Notes: a model not told the origin generated them from the letters alone. DNA of 64,000 nt from Hyphomonas sp. (GCF_018402285.1 NZ_JAGYJH010000003.1:1178001-1242000), one strand, 5' to 3'. Positions 1 through 9,679 are shown, numbered from the stretch's first letter. Made by a program: numbers and translations.

Positions 1-168
1 GCAGAACTCGCCGACCTCATCACCTTCGACAGGCGCGACGGCCTCATCGTCGTCACGGGCGGCCGCTTCCGCGCCTTCGAGGAATGGAAAGAGTGGAAAG
101 GCCAACGCGCCCAGGCCGGCAAGGTCGTGCCCAGGGGCTTCCCCCGGACGGGCACATTCAGCGGGTAA
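1..168 (+). CDS. 3' end of an unrecognised protein gene
   Basis: An open frame runs from the first base of the window to a TAA at 166-168, giving the last 55 residues of a protein whose start lies outside. The tail is charged and aromatic-rich (FEEWKEWKGQR) and ends in a Gly/Arg/Pro-rich stretch. No family is recognised and no function is proposed. Codon use (GC-rich third positions) matches the surrounding real genes. It is followed by a strong inverted repeat, consistent with this being a genuine gene end. Confidence 0.5.
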   Translation, partial: AELADLITFDRRDGLIVVTGGRFRAFEEWKEWKGQRAQAGKVVPRGFPRTGTFSG

Positions 169-202
169 CGTCGAGCGCTTACTGTTCTGCCGATAGCCAC
201 CC

Positions 203-242
203 CACCCTATCCCTTCCCATGACCATGGGGAGGGATAGGGTG
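203..242. terminator. long inverted repeat, probable bidirectional terminator or palindromic intergenic repeat
   Basis: Two 19-base arms (203-221 and 224-242) are reverse complements except for one position and are separated by two bases. The core CCCTATCCC/GGGATAGGG is flanked by C- and G-rich blocks. It lies between the plus-strand gene ending at 168 and the minus-strand gene ending at 281, so it could end both transcripts. There is no T tract. Similar pyrimidine-rich palindromes occur as dispersed intergenic repeats in alphaproteobacteria, so it may instead be a member of such a family. Confidence 0.55.
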
Positions 243-280
243 AGGCGCGCTGAGTAAAAAACACACAAGCCCGGCAAGCC

Positions 281-1117
281 CTAAGCCGCGCCGATCGTTG
301 TCCGGTGCAGCAGCCGGTCATGCCCCGCATAGCCGCCTGTCGCCATGTGCAGCGTGCAACGATTGTCCCACATCAGCAGCATGCCCTTTTCCCAGCGGTG
401 CCGGTACTGGAACTCCGGCCGCGTCTGCCAGCGATAAACCTCCGTCACGAGATCCCATCCCTCCTGCTCGCCCATGCCTTCCACGCCCACGATATAGCCC
501 GCGCAGCCAAACAGGCTCTCGCGGCCCGTCTCGGGATGTACACGGATGAACGGATGGGTATTGGCCGCTTCGGCCTCGTCAGACGCGCGAATGTCCATGC
601 TGCGGCCCGTGTCGCCGGCGCCATACATCCCCTTGGGCGAATAGGCATTCTTCGCCGAGTGGATGGCCTTCTTCCCCTCGATCCGGCGGCGAAGATCCTC
701 TGGCATCTCGGCCAGCGCCTTGTACTGGTTCACGAACAGCGTATCCCCGCCCATGGGGGGAATGGTGATGCCATAAAGGCAGGTGCCCTGCGGCGGGCGC
801 GCCTGAAAGCTCCAGTCCGAATGCCAGCTCTCGGCAAAGATCGGCGAGGTTTCATCGGCTGCCCGCTTGACCGCGATGATGTGTTTGCGCCCGGGGATCG
901 GCGCAATGAACGGATCGTCGCCAAACGGCCCGAAGGCGAGGGTAAAGCGCTCGAGATCATCATCGCTGAGGGTCTGCTCCGGAAAGCAGATCACCTGATG
1001 CCTCAGCCAGATGTCCCGGATCTGCGCTGCCAGGTCCGCAGAGACCGGCTTTGACAGATCCAGCCCGCGAACTTCCGCGCCACACGCCATGTCAGAAGGT
1101 GTAACAGTCAGGGTCAT
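281..1117 (-). CDS. TauD/TfdA-family Fe(II)/2-oxoglutarate dioxygenase
   Basis: Predicted 278-residue non-haem iron dioxygenase. The facial triad is visible: H99 and D101 in SWHSDWSF, and H257 in DNRCTLHMA, with a 2-oxoglutarate-binding Arg in the LLHRTT tail. Length matches the TauD/TfdA family (about 280). The start at 1117 is preferred over the upstream Met at 1141 because GGGAGG lies about 9 bases before it. Family members hydroxylate taurine, 2,4-D, alkyl sulfates and other small acids; the substrate cannot be told from sequence, and no sulfonate transporter is adjacent. The gene is divergent from rarA across about 60 bp. Confidence 0.85.
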   Translation of the reverse strand: MTLTVTPSDMACGAEVRGLDLSKPVSADLAAQIRDIWLRHQVICFPEQTLSDDDLERFTLAFGPFGDDPFIAPIPGRKHIIAVKRAADETSPIFAESWHSDWSFQARPPQGTCLYGITIPPMGGDTLFVNQYKALAEMPEDLRRRIEGKKAIHSAKNAYSPKGMYGAGDTGRSMDIRASDEAEAANTHPFIRVHPETGRESLFGCAGYIVGVEGMGEQEGWDLVTEVYRWQTRPEFQYRHRWEKGMLLMWDNRCTLHMATGGYAGHDRLLHRTTIGAA

Positions 1118-1176
1118 TTTATATTTCCTCCCAATCCCCACCTTACCATGCCCTGCCCAAAGTCCTAGAAGTCCCC

Positions 1177-2489
1177 ATGAGCGATCTTTTTTCCGCCGCT
1201 GGCCTTGAAGACACCGCGCCCCGTCCGCTGGCAGACCGCCTGCGCCCGAAGAAGCTGTCAGACGTCGTCGGGCAGGGGCATCTGATCGGTCCGGACGGCC
1301 CCATCGGCGCGATGCTGCGCAATGGCCGCCTTGTCTCGATGATCCTCTGGGGCCCGCCCGGCGTCGGCAAGACGACGATTGCCCGGCTGCTCGCCCAGGA
1401 AACCGATCTCGAATTTGAGGCCCTCTCGGCCATCTTCTCAGGCGTCAAGGATCTGCGCGCCGCCTTTGAAAAGGCCGAGGCCCGCCGCCGCATCGGCAAG
1501 GGCACGCTGCTCTTCGTCGACGAAATCCACCGCTTCAACCGCTCCCAGCAGGACGGGTTCCTCCCCTTCGTGGAAAGCGGCACGGTCACGCTGGTTGGCG
1601 CCACCACCGAGAACCCCAGCTTCGAGCTCAACGGCGCGCTTCTCTCCCGCTGCCAGGTGATGGTGCTCAAGCGCCTCGAAGACACCGATCTGCGCGAGCT
1701 GATGACGCGCGCGGAAAAAGCCATGGGCCGCCGCCTGCCGGCTGTTCCGGAAGCCCGCGAAGCCCTCCTGCGCATGGCGGACGGCGACGGGCGCTACCTC
1801 TTGAACCTCGTCGAACAGGCCTATGCCATGCGCGGCGAGCCAGGCCTCCTGAGCCTGGAAGAAATTGCCACCGGCCTGCAGAAACGCGCCGCCGCTTACG
1901 ACAAGGACCGCGAGGAGCACTACAACCTCATCTCCGCCCTGCACAAATCCGTGCGCGGATCCGATCCCGACGCGGCCCTCTACTGGTTTGCCCGGATGCT
2001 GGAAGGAGGCGAAGACCCGCTTTTCATCGCCCGCCGCCTCATCCGCATGGCGAGTGAGGACATTGGCCTGGCTGATCCCACCGCCCTGATGATCTGCGGG
2101 GAGGCCGCCCGCGTCCTATGAGCGCCTCGGCTCGCCCGAAGGCGAGCTGATGCTCGCCCATGCCGTCATTCATCTCGCCACCGCGCCCAAATCCAATGCT
2201 GCCTATGTCGCCTACAAGGCCGCCCGCCGCGCCGCTGCGGAGACGGGCAGCCTGATGCCCCCCAAACATATCCTCAATGCCCCCACGTCCGATGATGAAG
2301 GATCAGGGCTATGGCTCAGGCTATGTCTATGATCACGATACGGAAGAAGGCGTTTCGGGCCAGGACTATTTCCCGGACGCCATGGGCCGCCAGCAATACT
2401 ACACCCCCAAAGGCGCAGGCCGCGAAAAACCGATCGCCGACTGGCTGAGGGAAATCGCCGCCCTCCGCCAGAAGAAGACCGGCGCATGA
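1177..2489 (+). pseudogene. rarA: replication-associated recombination protein A (RarA/MgsA), interrupted by two frameshifts
   Basis: AAA+ ATPase of the RarA/MgsA/WRNIP1 family, acting at stalled replication forks. Walker A GPPGVGKT is at residues 59-66 and Walker B with DEIH at 114-117. The first frame stops at 2121 after [16 protein letters not shown]. The C-terminal domain continues in the second frame ([12 protein letters not shown], then [11 protein letters not shown] and [11 protein letters not shown]) and, after about 2290, in the third frame ([16 protein letters not shown] to QKKTGA). Each junction is explained by one extra base, near 2110-2116 and 2285-2292. Removing both gives 436 residues, the normal family length. 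Conservation is otherwise complete, so sequencing error is a real alternative to gene loss. Confidence 0.85.
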
Positions 2490-3220
2490 CCCGCAACCGC
2501 GACATCCCCGCGCTCAGCCCGGAAACGGTCGCCCTCGCGCGCAGCCTGCTGATCCATGAGGACGCCGTGCTTCTGGCGTTCAACAAGCCCTCCGGCATGG
2601 CCTCGCAAGGCGGCAGCAGCGTCGGCCAGTCCCTCGATGATCTCCTCTGGGCCTTTGCAAAGTCCAACGGCAAGCGCCCGCGTCTTGTCCACCGGCTGGA
2701 CCAGGGCACCTCCGGCGTCATCCTCACCGCGCGCACCCAGCCCGCCGCCGCTTCCCTCTCGGCCGCCTTTGCCGGACGCGAGGCGAAGAAAACCTATCTC
2801 GCCCTCGTGAAGGGAAAACTTCCGCCTGCGGAGCATGGCGTGATCGATGCCTCGCTTGTGAAGGTGGAGGAAGGCGGGCGCCCCCGCATGATCCTCGCCC
2901 GCGAGGGCCGCAAGGGCGCCCAGCCCGCGCGCACCGGCTGGCATGTCCTTGCCCGCAATGGCGACCACGCGCTGATACAGATTTCCCCGGAAACCGGCCG
3001 CATGCACCAGATCCGCGTGCATCTCATGTCGCTCGGCTGCCCCATCCTCGGCGACGGCCTCTATGGCGAAGGGCAGGCGACCGGCGCCCGCGTCATGCTG
3101 CATGCCGCCCGGCTGGAGGTGCCCCATCCTGACGGCGGCACGCTGACGCTCGAGGCGCCCGTGCCGGAAGATTTTCAGACGATGGCGGAAAAGGCGGGCC
3201 TTCAGGCCGGCTTGAAATAA
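2486..3220 (+). CDS. RluA-family 23S rRNA/tRNA pseudouridine synthase
   Basis: A 244-residue protein with the RluA-family catalytic motif HRLDQGTSG (catalytic Asp72) and the late family motif GRMHQIRVHL. It isomerises uridine to pseudouridine in structured RNA. The N-terminal S4 domain found in RluC and RluD is absent, so it resembles the compact RluA/RluE-like or TruC-like members; the exact target is unknown. Its ATG overlaps the TGA of the restored rarA frame (ATGA), which suggests translational coupling and is independent support for reading rarA through to 2489. The 3' end overlaps the convergent epimerase gene by 19 bases. Confidence 0.85.
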   Translation: MTRNRDIPALSPETVALARSLLIHEDAVLLAFNKPSGMASQGGSSVGQSLDDLLWAFAKSNGKRPRLVHRLDQGTSGVILTARTQPAAASLSAAFAGREAKKTYLALVKGKLPPAEHGVIDASLVKVEEGGRPRMILAREGRKGAQPARTGWHVLARNGDHALIQISPETGRMHQIRVHLMSLGCPILGDGLYGEGQATGARVMLHAARLEVPHPDGGTLTLEAPVPEDFQTMAEKAGLQAGLK

Positions 3221-4206
3221 TCGCGATACCAGTCGACGAAGCGCGCAATGCCGTCCCGGTAATCGGTGTCCGGCGTATACCCGGTCAGGGCTTCCAGCAG
3301 GCGCACATCGGCAAAGGTCTGCTTCACGTCGCCCGGCTGCATGTCGATCATGTTCTTCTCGGCCTTGCGGCCAATGGCGTCCTCGATGGCCTCGATATAG
3401 TCCATCAGGCGCACGGGGCTGGCATGGCCGATATTCACGAGCCGGTAGGGCGCCACCGGTGAGAGGGAATCCCCGCGGATCAGATGGTCGCCCACCTCCG
3501 GCGGATGATCCATCAGCCGGCGAATGGCCTCGACCAGGTCGTCGATATAGGTAAAGTCGCGCAAGAGGTCGCCGTGATTGAACACGTCGATCGGCTGGCC
3601 CTTGAAGATCTTGTCGGTGAACAGGAAGAAGGCCATGTCCGGCCGGCCCCAGGGTCCATACACGCTGAAAAAGCGCAGCGCCGTGGTCGGCACGCCATAG
3701 AGGTGGGAATGGCTGTGCGCGATCAGTTCGCTCGCCAGTTTTGTCGCTGCATAGATGGTCAGCGGGTAGGGCGCGGAGTCGCGCTCCTCGAAGGGGAATT
3801 TCTGGTTGGCGCCATAGGCAGAGCTCGTCGAGGCCAGCACGAGGTGGCGCGTGCCATAACGGCGCGCAAGATCAATCACATTGAACGAGCCGACGATGTT
3901 GGCGTCGATATAGTCGCGCGGATGGTCGAGGCTGTAGCGCACGCCCGCCTGCGCGGCGAAGTGGAGCACCATCTCGGGCGCGTCCCGCCGGAACACGGCC
4001 TCCATTGCCTCGCTGTCCTCGATGCGGATGCGCTCCAGGTCAAAGCCGTCGAATGCGGCGAGGCGCGCGGTGCGGTCTTCCTTCAGCTGCGGGTCGTAAT
4101 ACGGCGTGAAACAGTCGACCCCGGTCACGCTGTGGCCTTCCTTGAGAAGCCTCAGCGCCATTTCGCTCCCGATGAACCCGGCGGCGCCGGTTACAAGGAT
4201 TTTCAT
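3202..4206 (-). CDS. NAD-dependent epimerase/dehydratase, UDP-glucuronate 4-epimerase-like
   Basis: A 334-residue extended short-chain dehydrogenase. The N-terminal Rossmann motif GAAGFIG is followed by the catalytic S-S-x-Y...YAATK signature, the RFFSVYGPWGRPDMA block and DFTYIDDLVEAI, typical of UDP-glucuronate 4-epimerases (LspL/Cap1J-like) that supply UDP-galacturonate for surface polysaccharide. It stands alone with no glycosyltransferase neighbours, so the polysaccharide is unknown. The start ATG at 4206 begins directly with MKILVTGAAG, as usual for the family. A perfect palindrome lies just upstream. Confidence 0.85.
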   Translation of the reverse strand: MKILVTGAAGFIGSEMALRLLKEGHSVTGVDCFTPYYDPQLKEDRTARLAAFDGFDLERIRIEDSEAMEAVFRRDAPEMVLHFAAQAGVRYSLDHPRDYIDANIVGSFNVIDLARRYGTRHLVLASTSSAYGANQKFPFEERDSAPYPLTIYAATKLASELIAHSHSHLYGVPTTALRFFSVYGPWGRPDMAFFLFTDKIFKGQPIDVFNHGDLLRDFTYIDDLVEAIRRLMDHPPEVGDHLIRGDSLSPVAPYRLVNIGHASPVRLMDYIEAIEDAIGRKAEKNMIDMQPGDVKQTFADVRLLEALTGYTPDTDYRDGIARFVDWYRDYFKPA

Positions 4207-4230
4207 GTTGGTCCGGTCTCGCGCCGCTGC

Positions 4231-4256
4231 GGGGACCTGCTAGCTAGCAGGTCCCC
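4231..4256. repeat. perfect 26-bp palindrome upstream of the epimerase gene
   Basis: Bases 4231-4243 (GGGGACCTGCTAG) are exactly repeated as their reverse complement at 4244-4256, centred on CTAGCTAG with no spacer. It lies 25 bases upstream of the epimerase start and 64 bases downstream of the sppA stop. The absent loop and lack of a T tract make it a poor Rho-independent terminator; a dimeric regulator operator is equally possible. Confidence 0.5.
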
Positions 4257-4263
4257 TGAAAGT

Positions 4264-4296
4264 GCAACACCCCCACCGGTCAGGCGAGGGTGTTGC
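4264..4296 (-). terminator. hairpin downstream of sppA
   Basis: GCAACACCC (4264-4272) pairs with GGGTGTTGC (4288-4296) around a 15-base loop, 24 bases past the sppA stop. No clear U tract follows, so its role as a terminator is only probable. Confidence 0.4.
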
Positions 4297-4319
4297 GGCA
4301 GGTCAAACATCAGTGAGGA

Positions 4320-6099
4320 TCAGCGCTCGCGGATGCGGGGGCCGATCGCCATGACTTGTCCGGAGTTCATCGCTTCGGCCGTCGCCAGTTCCTCAAGCAG
4401 GACCCGTGTCCGCTCGTCGCCGGCGATCGAGCTGATCACGGCGGCGGCGCGGGCGGTCTCGGCGGAGACGCCGAACAGGTCCTCAAGGGCTTCAAAGCCC
4501 GACTTGCGATAGGGGTAGAAGGCGAGGCGCGGTTTCACGTCGGCTTCGATGCTGGCCAGTTCCTTGGCTTTCTCGATGGCGTCCATGAATGTGCCGATCT
4601 CGTCGACAAGGCCTTGCTCGAGCGCATCTTCCCCGGTCCACACGCGGCCGCGGGCCACTTCATGCACCTGGTCATAGGTCATGCTGCGGCCTTCGCCCAC
4701 ATGGGCAAGGAACCGGTCATAACCGCGCTTGAGCATGTCACGCACCTCGGCTTCCTGGGTTTCGGTGAAGGCCTGCGTGCCCCAGGCAGAGGCAAAGTCG
4801 CCGCCCACCGTCACGGTGTCAAAGGTCACGCCGACCTTGTTGAACGTGCCGTCCAGGGCGAACTTGCCGCCGAAGATGCCGATCGAACCGGTGAGCGTTG
4901 CGCGGTTGGCGAGGATCGCGTCAGCGCCGGTCGAGACATAGTATCCGCCCGGAAGCTGCCAGGCTCCCCATGGAGACGACGACCGGCTTGCCCGCTTCCT
5001 GGGCGCGCTCGACGGCGCGCCAGATCTGGTCAGAGGCGGTCGGCGAGCCTCCGGGGCTTTCGACGCGGAACACGATGGCTTTCACGTCTTCGTCCTCGGC
5101 CGCATCCAGAATGGCGCGGGCAATCATGTCAGAGGCAAAGGCCGGCGGGTCGGAGAAGGGCGATCCACCTGCAGAGCCGCCGGTGACGATGGGGCCTTCG
5201 CCGCCGATCACCGCGATCAGCGGGGCTTTGCTGTCATACTTGGCAGGCGAAACATACATGCCGAGGTCAATCATCTCGGCATCATCGCCGCCGGCGCGTT
5301 CCTTGGCGGCCTCTTCGGCCTCTTCCGGCCAGCCGAGCTTGTCGACCAGTTTCAGCTCCAGCGCGGTTTCCGCGGGCTTGGGGCCGCTTTCCAGAACCGT
5401 GCGCAGCTGCCCGGCCGAGGTGCCGCGGTCTTCGGCGATCTCGTCGAGAGCGGTTGCCCAGATCGAGTTGGCGAGGGCGACCATGGCTTCACGGTGGGGC
5501 TCGGTGTAGCCCGCCTCATTATAAGAGTTGGGGGCGTTCTTGTATTCGTAGAAGGGATAGATCTGTGGTTCCAGATCGATCTTCTCGAACAGGCCCTTGA
5601 GGAACTCGGTCTCGAAGGTCACGCCGGTGACCATCAGGTCGGTGCCCGGCTGCATCCAGATTTCATCGGCGGCAGAGATGGAGTGGAAGGCCGAAGGGCC
5701 GCTGGCGCCGAACATGCCCTGCGAATGGGCGATCACGAACTTGCCCGAAGCCTGGAAGCTCTTGAGGGCTTCGCGCAGCTCTTCGGCGCGGGTGGTGCCG
5801 AAGCCGAAATCGGCGCCGCGAATAAAGAGGCCTTTCACCGCGTCGTCCGTCTCGGCGTCTTTCAGCTTGATCAGAAGGTCGATGAAGCCCGGCGTGCCGG
5901 AGAGGGCGGCAAAGCCGCTTGACGGCGCCTGGTCGGGATAGCCGGCATTCAGGTCAAGGGTGAGGACGATATTGTCCGGATGAGGGGGCTTTGCGCCCGC
6001 CGCTATGCCGATCAGGGTGAACAGGAAAAAGAAGCCCAGGACGATGAAAAGGATCATCGCCGCAAAGGCACCTGCCATGGACAGCAGAAAGGTTTTCAT
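4320..6099 (-). pseudogene. sppA: signal peptide peptidase SppA (S49), 67K type, with one frameshift
   Basis: Membrane-anchored serine protease that degrades cleaved signal peptides. The N-terminal segment after MKTFLLSMAGAF is a long hydrophobic anchor, followed by two S49 repeats. The second repeat should read SMGSLAASGGYYVSTGAD; the frame instead breaks just after the catalytic-Ser region (SLAASG), with one extra base near 4945-4950, and resumes as ...VTFDTVTVGGDFASAWG to the stop at 4320. Corrected length is 592 residues, normal for the long SppA class. The start at 6099 is used because longer versions would run into the tRNA-Gln gene. A Met at 6117 is an alternative. The break removes the second half of the catalytic domain if real. 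Confidence 0.82.
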
Positions 6100-6298
6100 T
6101 TCCAGGAGGCCTTCCATAATGTGGCGCGCAGGATGCGCTGGACGTAGTTCGGATCGATATTGTTGATAATCGATAAAATGTAAAGGCCTGCTGTACTGCG
6201 GGTCCCTGTCGCAGGCCTTCTGGTGAAATCCGTGTGCAAAACGCTGGCAGCGGGTGTTGCCAGCGCAATAAAGGTTGGCTATCTGGCGCTTCCACTGT

Positions 6299-6372
<74 letters not shown>

Positions 6373-6934
6373 CCTTGTCTCCTGTCCTGTATTTTCTGCG
6401 TCAGTCCGGCCGCGCGTCAGCGCGTTTGGCCGTGCCACCTGACGCGCGCGCAAAGCGCTGCCAAGGAAAGCGGCAACATTGCCCCAATTGTCCGCACTGA
6501 CATGTCTGCGGACGTAATCCTGTCATGATGGATCGCTAGAGGAGGGAAGGGGTGCTTTGTGTTGCACCGGACCGGCACTGCGCTGGGCCGGTTGCGAAAA
6601 AGGGCAGTCAGGATATTTTCTGAAGGAATCGTAAAGCCTGATTGATCCGAAATTAGAGGATTGTTACCGTTATGGTTCACCGCTAAGGGCTTTCGGCGAT
6701 CTGCAGCAGAATGCCGCTGGATCATCATGACAAAACAGAGGGCGGACAGCGCCCCGTTTTCAAGCAGGGGAGGTGATTGGGTGAATTCTCCCATTCCACT
6801 TCCGGGTCAACTTTCGGCTCAGTGTGTGCGAGCCGGTACACATCGGGACGGCCTCGCAAGCAGGACCGCCCGTAACCAGGATTTGCGCGCCCTTGAGGGC
6901 GCGTCACCGTTTGGAGAGTTGAGAGGCTGACCTC
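6373..6934. other. non-coding stretch and leader of the TonB operon
   Basis: No convincing gene is seen. ORFs here on both strands lack family features and good starts. The middle (about 6595-6680) is AT-richer than its surroundings and may hold promoters. Close to the operon start, GCGCCC TTGA GGGCGC (about 6887-6902) can form a small hairpin in the leader, followed by GGAGAG and GAGAGG before the ATG at 6935. Confidence 0.4.
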
Positions 6935-7702
6935 ATGAAGAAATTTCTTTCACCCGCCCGCAGCGTGATCGCTGCAGCGCTTATTGCCGGGCTGGCAATC
7001 CCAGCCCAGGCACAATTCCGCGATGCGCTGAACACGGGCGAGCAGGCGACCCGGAGGGCAGAGCAGGTCCAGGACCAGATCAACCAGCTGGATGATCAAC
7101 GCTCCGACATGGTCCGCGAATACCGCACCCTCCTGCAGCGCCGCGATGCTGCCGAGCTGTTTGCCAAACAGCAGGAACTGGTTGTCCAGAGCCAGCGCGA
7201 AGAGATCGCCTCGCTCACCGAACAGCTGGGCTCGATCGACGACATCACTGCCCAGACCGTCCCGATGCTCCTTGGCATGATCGAAGACCTCAAGCTTTTC
7301 GTGGCCGCTGACCTTCCGTTCAAGATGGAAGAGCGCACGATGCGTCTTGAGGCCCTCGACGGTGTCATGGCCAGCCCGAACGTCACCGCGTCCGAGCAGT
7401 ACCGACTGATCATGGAGGCCTACCAGGCCGAGATGGAATACGGCCGCACGATCGACACCTGGCAGGAAGAGATCACCATCGACGGTAACCCGACGACGGT
7501 CGACATGTTCCTCTATGGCCGTGTCTCCCTCGTTTACCTGACGCCAGCCGGCAAAGCCGCCCGCTACGACCGCGCAACCGGTGAGTGGGTCGCCCTTCCG
7601 GGCAGCTATGTCCAGGATGTCCAGCGCGCCATCAGCGTTGCTCAGGGCAAGGCCCAGCAGGTTGTCCTGTTCGCCCCGGTCCAGAAGTTCTCGGTCCAGT
7701 AA
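6935..7702 (+). CDS. DUF3450 periplasmic coiled-coil protein of a TonB system
   Basis: A 255-residue exported protein with a clear signal peptide (MKKFLSPARSVIAAALIAGL...PAQAQ), then a charged coiled coil (about residues 35-100, rich in Q/E/R heptads) and a C-terminal globular part. It matches the DUF3450 family, which is almost always encoded immediately before a TtpC-like ExbB/TolQ protein in TonB operons; the molecular role is unknown, perhaps a periplasmic scaffold. It is the first gene of a tightly spaced operon running to 12701. Confidence 0.85.
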   Translation: MKKFLSPARSVIAAALIAGLAIPAQAQFRDALNTGEQATRRAEQVQDQINQLDDQRSDMVREYRTLLQRRDAAELFAKQQELVVQSQREEIASLTEQLGSIDDITAQTVPMLLGMIEDLKLFVAADLPFKMEERTMRLEALDGVMASPNVTASEQYRLIMEAYQAEMEYGRTIDTWQEEITIDGNPTTVDMFLYGRVSLVYLTPAGKAARYDRATGEWVALPGSYVQDVQRAISVAQGKAQQVVLFAPVQKFSVQ

Positions 7703-7739
7703 CCCGGTCCGAACCGTCAGAATCAAAGGTTTTCAAGAC

Positions 7740-9134
7740 ATGTTCAAGTTCAAATCCTCTCTGAAGGCTCTGGGTGTTTCGGTCCTGCTCGCATCGACCG
7801 GCGTGCTCGCTGCCCCCCCGGCAGTTGCCCAGTCCCTCTCCGAAGTCCTCGCCGCCGTGAAACGCGACTCCGACCAGATGTCGGCTGCTGACCAGGCTCG
7901 CCTGCGCGAGTTCCAGCAGGACACCGCCAGCCAGGCGGCCCGCATGGCCGAAGGCCGCGCGGCGCTCAACGCTGCTGAAGGCCGCGCAGCTGCCCTCAGC
8001 AACGAGTTCGACGCCAATGAAGCCCAGCTCGGCGCCCTGGAACAGCAGGTCTCCGAACAGGCCGGCGACTTCCAGGAACTGCTTGGCCAGTTCCGTTCGG
8101 CAGCCGGCGCCACGATGCCGGAAATCGCCAACTCCTTCGCCAACTTTGACTATGCAGACCGCGTCGACGCGATCGCCGAGATCGCTGAAGCCCGCGTCCT
8201 GCCGACCCGCGCCCAGCTGGAGCGTCTGCCCAAGGCGATGCTGCAGGAAATGATCGCCCAGTCGGAAGTCAAAACCTTCACCGCAACCGTCAACGGCATT
8301 GGCCCGGAAGGCTCCAACGCTGAAGCCGAACTGATCCGTATCGGCGTGTTCACGGCTGCGACCACTGATGGCCGCGAGCTGGTGGAAGTGCGGGGTTCGG
8401 GCTCCGACACCTTCCTTCAGGCATTTGCGAAACAGCCGGGCGGCGCTTACTCGTCCAGCCTCTCGTCCCTGATCCGTTCCGGTGAAGGCGAAGTTGTCCG
8501 CGCGCCGGTCGACCCGTCCAAGGGGAACCTCTTCGGCATCCTCGGCGACCTGCCGAGCTTCGGCGATCGTCTCCAGCAGGGCGGCGCCGTGGGTGCGGTC
8601 ATCGCCTTCCTGGCCCTGATCGGTATCCTGATCGGCCTGTTCAAGGTCTTCACCCTGTTCACTGGCGGCGCTGCAATGCGCGCTACCGCAAAGACCCGCC
8701 AGGCAGGCACCGGCAACCCGCTGGCCCGCGTGTTCGAAGTCTACGAGAACAACCGCACTGCGGACGTGGAAACCCTCGAACTCAAGCTTGACGAGCAGAT
8801 TCTGCGCGAAAGCCCCCGCATCGAGCGCTTCAACGACATCATCAAGGTGCTCGCCGCGATTGCGCCGCTGATGGGCCTGCTCGGTACGGTTATCGGTATG
8901 ATCATCACCTTCACCGCCATCACCATCTACGGTGCAGGCGATCCGAAGCTGATGGCCGGCGGTATCTCGGTCGCGCTCATGACGACGGTGTTCGGTCTTG
9001 TGGCCGCCATCCCGCTGCTCCTGATCCACGCTGTGGTTTCGGCCATGGCGCGCGGCAACCAGCAGCTTCTCGACGAGCAGGCCGCTGGCCTTGTCGCCGA
9101 GAAAATGGAAGCCATTCACGGGGGCCGGGCATAA
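7740..9134 (+). CDS. TtpC-like MotA/TolQ/ExbB proton channel protein with large periplasmic domain
   Basis: A 464-residue inner-membrane protein. Signal peptide (MFKFKSSLKALGVSVLLAS...AVAQ), an extended coiled-coil periplasmic region (about 30-270), then three TM segments with the MotA/TolQ/ExbB signature: VIAFLALIGILIGLFKVF, the AAIAPLMGLLGTVIGMI block and GLVAAIPLLLIHAVVS. This matches TtpC, the accessory ExbB paralogue of Vibrio/Shewanella TonB2 systems. ATG 7740 is chosen because a signal peptide begins there; an in-frame upstream extension would run into the DUF3450 gene. Confidence 0.88.
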   Translation: MFKFKSSLKALGVSVLLASTGVLAAPPAVAQSLSEVLAAVKRDSDQMSAADQARLREFQQDTASQAARMAEGRAALNAAEGRAAALSNEFDANEAQLGALEQQVSEQAGDFQELLGQFRSAAGATMPEIANSFANFDYADRVDAIAEIAEARVLPTRAQLERLPKAMLQEMIAQSEVKTFTATVNGIGPEGSNAEAELIRIGVFTAATTDGRELVEVRGSGSDTFLQAFAKQPGGAYSSSLSSLIRSGEGEVVRAPVDPSKGNLFGILGDLPSFGDRLQQGGAVGAVIAFLALIGILIGLFKVFTLFTGGAAMRATAKTRQAGTGNPLARVFEVYENNRTADVETLELKLDEQILRESPRIERFNDIIKVLAAIAPLMGLLGTVIGMIITFTAITIYGAGDPKLMAGGISVALMTTVFGLVAAIPLLLIHAVVSAMARGNQQLLDEQAAGLVAEKMEAIHGGRA

Positions 9135-9169
9135 GCCCGCCCCTCAGAGCGCTCGAGGAGTAACCCGGT

Positions 9170-9679
9170 ATGGGTTTCCAAGACCTACAAGCCTTCCTAG
9201 ATCGTGGCGGTCCGGTTCTGATCGTCATCATGGCAGCCACATTCGTCATGTGGGCGCTGATCCTGGAACGGCTGTTCTACTTCCGCTTCGCCCACAAGAA
9301 TGTGGCGGCTGACGCGATTGCCCAGTGGAACGCCCGCACGGACCGCAAGTCCGTGCCGGCTCACTGGATCCGCGACAAGCTCGTCTCCGAAGTGCGCGCC
9401 AAGGCGGAAGCGAACGTCCAGCTGACCAAAGCAATGGTGGCCCTTGCGCCATTGCTGGGCCTGCTGGGCACAGTTACGGGCATGGTGGCCGTGTTTGATA
9501 TCATGGCCATCACCTCCGGTGCCGATGCCAAGGCCATGTCGGCCGGCGTGTCGCGCGCCACGATCCCGACCATGGCGGGCATGGTTGCCTCTCTGTCAGG
9601 CATCCTGTTCACCTCGGGCATGGACCGGCGGGTGAACCGTTCTGTCCAGGCGGTCGAAGACGATATGGAGATCAGCTGA
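9170..9679 (+). CDS. exbB: ExbB-type proton channel subunit
   Basis: A short 169-residue ExbB: N-terminal TM (VLIVIMAATFVMWALILERLFYF), a cytoplasmic loop, and the conserved two-TM pore region MVALAPLLGLLGTVTGMVAVF and GMVASLSGILFTSGM. It forms the proton-conducting pentamer that powers TonB together with ExbD. Compact ExbB of this size is typical of TonB2-type operons, where it follows TtpC. GAGGAG precedes the start. The TGA overlaps the next ATG (TGATG), showing coupling to ExbD. Confidence 0.9.
   Translation: MGFQDLQAFLDRGGPVLIVIMAATFVMWALILERLFYFRFAHKNVAADAIAQWNARTDRKSVPAHWIRDKLVSEVRAKAEANVQLTKAMVALAPLLGLLGTVTGMVAVFDIMAITSGADAKAMSAGVSRATIPTMAGMVASLSGILFTSGMDRRVNRSVQAVEDDMEIS

Noticed and set aside
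6417..6794. 125-codon open frame on the minus strand between tRNA-Gln and the TonB operon
   Set aside because: No ribosome-binding site, no family and atypical composition; the region is better read as non-coding.
6661..6930. 89-codon open frame on the plus strand in the TonB operon leader
   Set aside because: Low-complexity Arg-rich product, overlaps the leader hairpin, and no good start signal.
7632..9119. 495-codon open frame on the minus strand
   Set aside because: It is antisense to the clear TtpC-like gene, has no recognisable domain and is rich in His/Asp/Gln from complementing GC-rich codons.
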